A stretch of 28,466 nucleotides of DNA from contig JAEZRJ010000023.1 of assembly GCA_023412855.1 (NCBI GenBank), forward strand, positions 1 to 28,466, given 5' to 3'. The translations under genes and the position numbers were made by a program. This DNA comes from Bacillota bacterium (GTDB lineage: Bacteria > Bacillota > Clostridia > Lachnospirales > Lachnospiraceae). The notes beneath the pieces are model-generated. The model worked only from the letters and a program-made list of their open reading frames with translations. It was not told the DNA's origin and did no database searches. Below are positions 23,919 to 28,466 of this stretch, piece after piece; the first letter of the stretch is position 1, and every line of letters begins with the position of its first letter.

Positions 23919-24887
23919 TTAATTTGCTCTGTTTAGTTTTTTATATATTCGGATATCCGGTCCGGATAATTTACATAATGTATAGTTGCTGGTAATCCTC
24001 GAAAATATTCTGTCGGAGTAGCGCACGCGCAGTTCCTCTAACGAAAGGTTCGTAGAGATAATCGTATCCTTGTGTCGGATGTGTCGCTCGTTCAGACAAG
24101 AAAAGAGCTGGGAAGAAGTATAGTTGCCCACAACCTCTGCACCCAGATCATCGATGATTAACAAATCGCAGTCGTAAATATCGTCGTATGCCTCACCTAG
24201 CCCATTCTTATTCCTGAACCCATAAGAAAGCTGGGATAAGGTCTCGAAAAAGGAAGAGGAACTGAAATAAAGAACGGAACGACCCTTTTCAATCAATTCT
24301 TTTGCGACGCAGCCGGACAAAAATGACTTGCCAGACCCTACTGTACCATAAAAGAATAAATTTTGATAGATGGAATTAAAACTTTCTATAAATTTCTTGC
24401 AAGTATTTACGGCGTCCGTAAAAAGCACGAGGTCGTCGTCCTTATAATACTCATAAGAAAGATTGGCGAAATTCTCGTGCTGCAGCATCTTGCTGATGTG
24501 AGACTGCTCATAAAGCATGGAAATTTCGAACTGGCGAAAACAATGACATTTCTGTCCGTCTATGTATCCGGTATCCTTGCAGTCGGGGCAGTCGTAAACC
24601 GGCTCCAGATAATCGGAAGGATAGCCGGAAGAGACCAAAAGCTTCGTTTTGCTTTCAGAAAAGTTCTTAATGATTACTTTTAAATCGTCGAGGGCCGAAT
24701 TATCACCGCTCAAAAGCTTTTTTCCATGTTCTACGGAAATGGAGGCTATGGAGTCATCCAGCTCCTTGTAGCCGTCCACATGCTCATAAATGTAGGCGCG
24801 GCGCTTCTCTAATAAATGCCGGTTCTTGTCCTGCTTTTCCTCATATGTGCGAATAATGAAATTATATTGAACATTATTTAACGTCAC
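23919..24887 (-). CDS. DnaI/DnaC-like helicase loader ATPase
   Basis: The 322-residue protein starts at a GTG codon with AAGGAG about 8 bp upstream. It has an N-terminal helical part (1-95), a zinc-finger-like cluster C100-x2-C103 and C114-x-C116 (DCPDCKDTGYIDGQKCHC), typical of DnaI-type loaders, and a C-terminal AAA+ domain with Walker A GTVGSGKS (181-188) and Walker B LLIIDD (242-247). DnaI loads the replicative helicase onto single-stranded DNA during initiation and restart. The IstB transposition ATPases share the AAA+ part, but the zinc finger and the DnaD-like gene 17 bp upstream make the replication role far more likely. It is followed by the PRPP synthetase gene. Confidence 0.9.
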   Translation of the reverse strand: MTLNNVQYNFIIRTYEEKQDKNRHLLEKRRAYIYEHVDGYKELDDSIASISVEHGKKLLSGDNSALDDLKVIIKNFSESKTKLLVSSGYPSDYLEPVYDCPDCKDTGYIDGQKCHCFRQFEISMLYEQSHISKMLQHENFANLSYEYYKDDDLVLFTDAVNTCKKFIESFNSIYQNLFFYGTVGSGKSFLSGCVAKELIEKGRSVLYFSSSSFFETLSQLSYGFRNKNGLGEAYDDIYDCDLLIIDDLGAEVVGNYTSSQLFSCLNERHIRHKDTIISTNLSLEELRVRYSDRIFSRITSNYTLCKLSGPDIRIYKKLNRAN

Positions 24888-24904
24888 AGCGAAGTCTCCT
24901 TAAA

Positions 24905-26002
24905 TTATCGGATTTTTAAGAGTTCCTTTTCCAGCGTCTCGAAGTCATAGTCGTGCTGCTTGAACTGATTAAAGGCATTGTTCGAAACGGACTTGGGCAG
25001 TGTGCGGGAAGTCTTGCCGCGCAGGAATTTCTCATCCTCCTTAGCAATATCGGAAAGATGGTGCACACCCGCATCGTGCCAGCTCTTTAGAATGGTATCG
25101 GCATATTCGAAACGATGTTTATCCGTTCCCATGACAGTACGCTCACAGGCAACGCGAATCACATCCATTTCAAAACCAAGCTCCTTCGTCCAGCGGCGGA
25201 TGTAATCCGCTTCCTTGGAAGTGGGAGAGGTATTCTTGCCCAAAGAATTCATAATGTCGTAAACGGATTTATCATATTTGTAAGCATACTTTTCCGCATC
25301 CTTTGGATTGGTAATTCCTGACTGTGCCCAGCTGACAGCCACTTTTTCTATGTAACGGAAGTCCTTCTTCCCGCGTTCTACGCAATATTGGACCAAATAA
25401 TCGATTAAGTCCACGGAAAAAGCGAGCTTATCCGAAATGAAGAATATAGATCTCACTTCGGAAGGAGATAAGGTCTTTCCTATGTATTGTTCCACGATAA
25501 ATAATAATTGCGAGGTTTCTTCTTTCGATTTAAACTCTTTTAACTGGTCTAAAGAATAGGACGGCTTTTCATATGGTTCTTCGTCTGTTTGCTTATCTTC
25601 CGGAACGGAGGTCTGCTCTAAAGCAGTTTCTGCGGGGGGAGAAACGGATTCCTTGGCAACCCGGGCCATTACCGGAGCAGCAGGCATAGAACTTCCGTTT
25701 ATCTGGCGGCTCAAATCGAGAAGATGAATGCCGATTAAATTTTTGGATTCGTCGTATTCTAAGGAAAGAAGATGATTCTTCTCCCAATATTTGAGCGCAC
25801 GCATCACGTCTTTTTCCGTATGGTTAAATTTGTCCGCAATATCGGACAGACTGAAAGACAGATTGGCATTCATCATGCGGATAAGATAAATATATATTTT
25901 AAGCTGTGCATCGTTAGCATCCGTCATATATTCGTCAATAAAAATATTGGATACAGCCGTTGCATCCACATAGTTGTCCTTATAAATTGTTAAACGCCCC
26001 AT
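24905..26002 (-). CDS. DnaD/DnaB-like primosome protein
   Basis: The 365-residue protein has an N-terminal winged-helix part (about 1-100), a disordered Pro/Glu-rich linker (about 103-148) and two DnaD C-terminal-like modules, each with the signature YxxxIxxxW or its variant: Y217-W225 (YIEKVAVSW) and Y300-W308 (YADTILKSW). B. subtilis DnaD has one such module and DnaB has two, so the layout is closer to DnaB or a fusion of roles. These proteins remodel origin DNA and recruit the helicase loader. GGGTGAG before ATAAATG marks the start. The DnaI-like gene follows at 17 bp. Upstream lie the mobile element copy C and a cluster of DnaA boxes. Confidence 0.9.
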   Translation of the reverse strand: MGRLTIYKDNYVDATAVSNIFIDEYMTDANDAQLKIYIYLIRMMNANLSFSLSDIADKFNHTEKDVMRALKYWEKNHLLSLEYDESKNLIGIHLLDLSRQINGSSMPAAPVMARVAKESVSPPAETALEQTSVPEDKQTDEEPYEKPSYSLDQLKEFKSKEETSQLLFIVEQYIGKTLSPSEVRSIFFISDKLAFSVDLIDYLVQYCVERGKKDFRYIEKVAVSWAQSGITNPKDAEKYAYKYDKSVYDIMNSLGKNTSPTSKEADYIRRWTKELGFEMDVIRVACERTVMGTDKHRFEYADTILKSWHDAGVHHLSDIAKEDEKFLRGKTSRTLPKSVSNNAFNQFKQHDYDFETLEKELLKIR

Positions 26003-26026
26003 TTATCTCACCCATTCTCATTATAT

Positions 26027-26176
26027 GTTACTGTTCACTCCGTTCTCAGCAACGCATGATTTCTGCAATGCAAAATTTTTGCATGTACGATTCGCTTTGC
26101 GAAGCAGAAATCATCCCTTGAATCACGTTCTTACGCAGCTTGACAGTAAATGTTAAGCTGTTGTGTGAATAGTAAC
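26027..26176 (+). mobile_element. miniature inverted-repeat element, copy C (150 bp)
   Basis: Ends GTTACTGTTCAC (26027-26038) and GTGAATAGTAAC (26165-26176) are inverted repeats with one mismatch. Exact 8-bp direct repeats CATTATAT flank it at 26019-26026 and 26177-26184. Inner inverted repeats ATGATTTCTGC (26056-26066) and GCAGAAATCAT (26104-26114) enclose further hairpins. It lies 25 bp upstream of the DnaD-like gene, between the coding start and the DnaA-box cluster, so it probably sits in the operon's leader. Confidence 0.92.
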
Positions 26177-26286
26177 CATTATATTACTATACTCATTTCA
26201 AAGCAAGTTGAATTATAACATAACCCTTCTCAAAAATAAATAGTCAATTTGCCAGAAAACGCCGTAAATACGCCATTTTCAAGAAA

Positions 26287-26469
26287 TGTGGACGATGTGG
26301 ATAATGTGGATAATTATAGTTCAAAAAAAGATATACGATGGATAAGGATATGTAAAGTTCATGTAAAAATCGAAGGTTACGGGGGTGCTTTCCTGAAGGG
26401 GCAAAAAGCTGAAATATCCACAAATTTTAAAAAGCATAAGGCTCTTAAAATTGTGGATATTGTGGATAG
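26287..26469. promoter_or_regulatory. DnaA-box cluster
   Basis: Consensus boxes TGTGGATAA (TTATCCACA on the other strand) occur at 26296-26304 and 26305-26313, preceded by TGTGGACGA at 26287-26295, three in head-to-tail 9-bp tandem. ATATCCACA at 26414-26422 and TGTGGATAT/TGTGGATAG at 26452-26460 and 26461-26469 are near-consensus, one mismatch each. The cluster lies between the murC 3' end and the mobile element before the DnaD-like gene. A minus-strand TATAAT at 26212-26217 could belong to the operon promoter. DnaA binding is inferred from sequence only. Confidence 0.65.
26414..26460. other. hairpin built from inverted DnaA boxes
   Basis: ATATCCACAAATTTTAA (26414-26430) pairs with TTAAAATTGTGGATAT (26445-26460), about 16 bp with one bulged A, with a 14-base loop. 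It lies right after the murC stop and may also act in transcription termination, although the T-tract is weak. Confidence 0.6.
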
Positions 26470-27849
26470 CTATTTTTTTAGCAGATTTTCTCCCACTTTT
26501 ACGATATCTCCAGCCCCCATAGTTATCAACAAGTCATTTTTAACACAGCTCTCTGATAAAAAATTCTCAATTTCTTCAAAAGAAGAAAGATAAAAGCATT
26601 CAGCTCCCAGCTTATTTATTTCCACCTGAAGATTGGCTGAGCTGATACCGAGATTATCCGTCTCCCTGGCCGCATATATATCGGAAAGGACTACCTTGTC
26701 TGCCAGTGAGAGTGCGGCTGCAAATTCTTTTAAGAAGGATTTCGTCCGCGTATATGTGTGAGGCTGGAAAACACACCACAATGTATTGTGTGGATAATTC
26801 TGAGCCGCTTTCAAGGTCGCAGTAATTTCCGTCGGATGATGGGCATAATCATCGATGATGGTAATGCCGTCTTTTTTGCCCTTATATTCAAAACGCCTGT
26901 CGGTACCTGAAAAGTGCAGGAGAGCCTTTTTCACCGTCTCGCTGCTGATACCGAGGACATCGGCAAGGGCGATGGCCGCCATGGCATTATGCACGTTATG
27001 TTCTCCGGGAACCATAAGGGAAAAGGCTTCGGATAAACCGTTTCTCCGATTCAGCATAAAGGATGCATGGGCCAGTTCGTCGAAATGCAGATCGGTATAG
27101 CTGTAATCGCAGTCGGGAGCGGAGCCGCAGGTAATGACCTGACAAAGCAGTCCTTCCGTGATTTCTTCGTAATTATCGATGTCTCCGTTAATGATAAGAG
27201 TTCCATCCGCCGGCAGAAGCTTGGCAAATTTATGGAATGAAGTGCGGATATCGTGAATATCTTTAAAGAAGTCGAGATGATCTTCTTCTATATTAAGTAT
27301 AATTCCGATCTTCGGAAAAAAGCTTAAGAAGCTATTGGTGTATTCGCAAGCCTCCGTCACGAAGTATTCGGACTTGCCTACCCGGATATTGCCTCCTATG
27401 GTCTTGAAGATGCCGCCGATGGAAAGCGTAGGATCCCGGTCATCTTCGAGGAGAATCTCCGATATCATGGATGTGGTGGTAGTCTTGCCATGGGTGCCGC
27501 TGACGGCGATGGGAAGCTTGTAATTTTTCATCATCTGACCGAGGAGCTCGGCTCTCGACAGATGGGGAATGCCCATTTCCTTCATGGTGATGAACTCGGG
27601 ATTATCGGAATGGATGGCACTGGTGTACACGATGAGGTCGATATCGGAGGTCAGATTCTCTGCCCTTTGTCCGTAATGGACAACCGCCCCCTTCTCCTTC
27701 AAAGCCTCGGTCAAAGAAGACTGTCTCATATCCGAGCCGGACACTTTGAAATCCTCCGTCAGAAGAATCTCAGCGAGACCGCTCATGCTGATGCCGCCGA
27801 TGCCGATGAAGTATATGTGAATAGGGTGTTGAAAATCAATGTTATACAT
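26470..27849 (-). CDS. murC: UDP-N-acetylmuramate--L-alanine ligase
   Basis: MurC adds L-alanine to UDP-MurNAc using ATP, the first amino acid step of peptidoglycan precursor synthesis in the cytoplasm. The 459 residues are typical. The N-terminal UDP-binding GIGGISMSG is at 16-24, the ATP P-loop GTHGKTTTT at 118-126, followed by central ligase motifs (EACEYTNSFLSFFPKIGIILNIEEDHLDFFKD) and the C-terminal DDYAHHPTEI and QPHTYTRTKSF segments. AGGAAGTG precedes the ATG. The gene is divergent from glgC and transcribed from a good promoter at 27935-27963. The stop codon directly follows a DnaA-like box on the far side. Confidence 0.96.
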   Translation of the reverse strand: MYNIDFQHPIHIYFIGIGGISMSGLAEILLTEDFKVSGSDMRQSSLTEALKEKGAVVHYGQRAENLTSDIDLIVYTSAIHSDNPEFITMKEMGIPHLSRAELLGQMMKNYKLPIAVSGTHGKTTTTSMISEILLEDDRDPTLSIGGIFKTIGGNIRVGKSEYFVTEACEYTNSFLSFFPKIGIILNIEEDHLDFFKDIHDIRTSFHKFAKLLPADGTLIINGDIDNYEEITEGLLCQVITCGSAPDCDYSYTDLHFDELAHASFMLNRRNGLSEAFSLMVPGEHNVHNAMAAIALADVLGISSETVKKALLHFSGTDRRFEYKGKKDGITIIDDYAHHPTEITATLKAAQNYPHNTLWCVFQPHTYTRTKSFLKEFAAALSLADKVVLSDIYAARETDNLGISSANLQVEINKLGAECFYLSSFEEIENFLSESCVKNDLLITMGAGDIVKVGENLLKK

Positions 27850-27934
27850 AACCGCACTTCCTGTTCTTTTTTATGCTTATACTGTACTGCCCGGGGTGAC
27901 GATATGTTTTTACTCCGGACGATACGCATACTAT

Positions 27935-27963
27935 ATTATACTCACATAGTCGGAAAAAACCAA
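27935..27963 (-). promoter_or_regulatory. sigma-A type promoter of murC
   Basis: On the minus strand, TTGGTT (27963-27958) and TATAAT (27940-27935) are spaced by exactly 17 bp. The start would be near 27928, giving a leader of about 80 nt. Confidence 0.65.
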
Positions 27964-28162
27964 TAGCAATTTGAGTCGGAAATTGTCACGGAAGGAAACA
28001 AGCCCCGTAAAACGGCACATTTTGACTAAAAGTGACTGCATAGTACGCAGAAAATTCCAAAAAGATATAAAAAATATACAAATAATTTACTTTAAAGATA
28101 AAAATATTGTAAAAAATTTACATAAAAAATGCCTTAAAACGAAAAGTATTTTGTAAAAAATA

Positions 28163-28191
28163 TTCACTTTCTTAGTATAATATGGTATAAT
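28163..28191 (+). promoter_or_regulatory. promoter region of glgC
   Basis: TTCACT (28163-28168) and TATAAT (28186-28191) are 17 bp apart. A second TATAAT (28176-28181) overlaps, with TTGTAA (28151-28156) 19 bp upstream. The leader to the ATG would be about 55 nt. Confidence 0.5.
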
Positions 28192-28255
28192 CTAAAACAC
28201 AATATAGTAATTACTTAGGTGTGACTAACAGGTAAGACTAATAAGAGGTGATGAC

Positions 28256-28466
28256 ATGATTAAAAAAGAAATGATTGCCATGTTGTTAGCTGGGGGACAA
28301 GGAAGCCGTCTGGGCGTTTTGACATCGAAGGTGGCAAAACCGGCGGTAGCCTTCGGGGGAAAATACAGAATTATCGATTTCCCTCTCAGCAATTGTATTA
28401 ACTCCGGTGTGGATACGGTGGGAGTATTGACCCAGTATCAGCCTCTTAGGCTGAATACACACATAG
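28256..28466 (+). CDS. glgC: glucose-1-phosphate adenylyltransferase, 5' part
   Basis: Only the first 70 codons are in the window; the gene continues past the right edge. The product starts MIKKEMIAMLLAGGQGSRLG, the ADP-glucose pyrophosphorylase signature, and continues KPAVAFGGKYRIIDFPLSN, which contains the conserved sugar-nucleotide and allosteric region. GlgC makes ADP-glucose from ATP and glucose 1-phosphate, the committed step of bacterial glycogen synthesis. AGAGGTG precedes the ATG at good spacing. The promoter region lies just upstream. In Clostridia glgC is often followed by glgD, which would be expected beyond the edge. Confidence 0.93.
   Translation, partial: MIKKEMIAMLLAGGQGSRLGVLTSKVAKPAVAFGGKYRIIDFPLSNCINSGVDTVGVLTQYQPLRLNTHI

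Larger units (their letters stand above)
27850..28255. other. divergent intergenic region, no further gene seen
   Basis: This 406-bp gap between murC and glgC contains the two promoters listed and no convincing open frame. The central part is AT-rich. A possible short plus-strand frame at 27971-28156 has no ribosome site and no recognised family. Nothing else could be supported. Confidence 0.6.

Noticed and set aside
26249..26593. 114-residue plus-strand open frame with DVDNVDN
   Set aside because: The repeat residues are just the tandem DnaA boxes read as codons, and the frame overlaps the murC 3' end with no ribosome site.
27490..27966. 158-residue plus-strand open frame
   Set aside because: It is antisense to the 5' half of murC and shows no family signature.

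Overview
The window looks like a chromosomal segment from an anaerobic Firmicute, most probably a spore-forming Lachnospiraceae (Clostridia). This rests on moderate GC, strong AGGAGG-type Shine-Dalgarno (SD) sites, spore and cell-wall hydrolase types (CwlD-like amidase, SleB/CwlJ-like hydrolase, GH18 with SH3), a QueT gene with a preQ1-type leader, DnaD/DnaI primosome proteins and a GlgC start at the right edge. It is mostly housekeeping and envelope genes, with many non-coding repeats between them. No rRNA, tRNA, CRISPR array or transposase gene was seen.

Layout: 1-914 has no gene but holds a good promoter without an ORF and copy A of a 150-bp miniature transposon-like element. 915-3403 encodes a membrane-anchored GH18 and a CwlD-like amidase. 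3581-8733 encodes a lipoprotein, an ECF sigma factor, its probable membrane anti-sigma and a large surface transglutaminase-like protein, closed by a strong terminator. Copy B of the element follows. 9042-12985 is a co-directional run: Sua5-type tRNA t6A synthase, RpiB, Upp, dCMP deaminase and a coiled-coil SleB-type hydrolase. 13022-13141 holds a long perfect palindrome and repeat units. After it come a minus-strand DUF402 gene, a small unknown gene, a Rossmann methyltransferase and an 850-residue secreted protein with a C39-like tail. 18350-20124 is a translationally coupled pair: an HTH membrane protein and a DUF4097-type beta-repeat protein. On the minus strand follow QueT with its leader, a MATE transporter, and the run dnaD-like, dnaI-like, PRPP synthetase. 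An intergenic cluster of DnaA boxes lies next to the primosome genes. murC (minus) and a truncated glgC (plus) diverge at the right end.

The most notable non-coding content is: (i) three copies of one miniature inverted-repeat element, each flanked by its own exact 8-bp direct repeat, which is strong evidence for transposition; (ii) a DnaA-box cluster with boxes in head-to-tail 9-bp tandem; (iii) a second palindromic repeat family; (iv) a 167-bp inverted-repeat element whose end supplies the stop codon of the PRPP synthetase gene; and (v) a 54-bp palindrome that resembles two IS3-type ends joined back to back. All gene calls come from reading motifs by eye; no database search was done.
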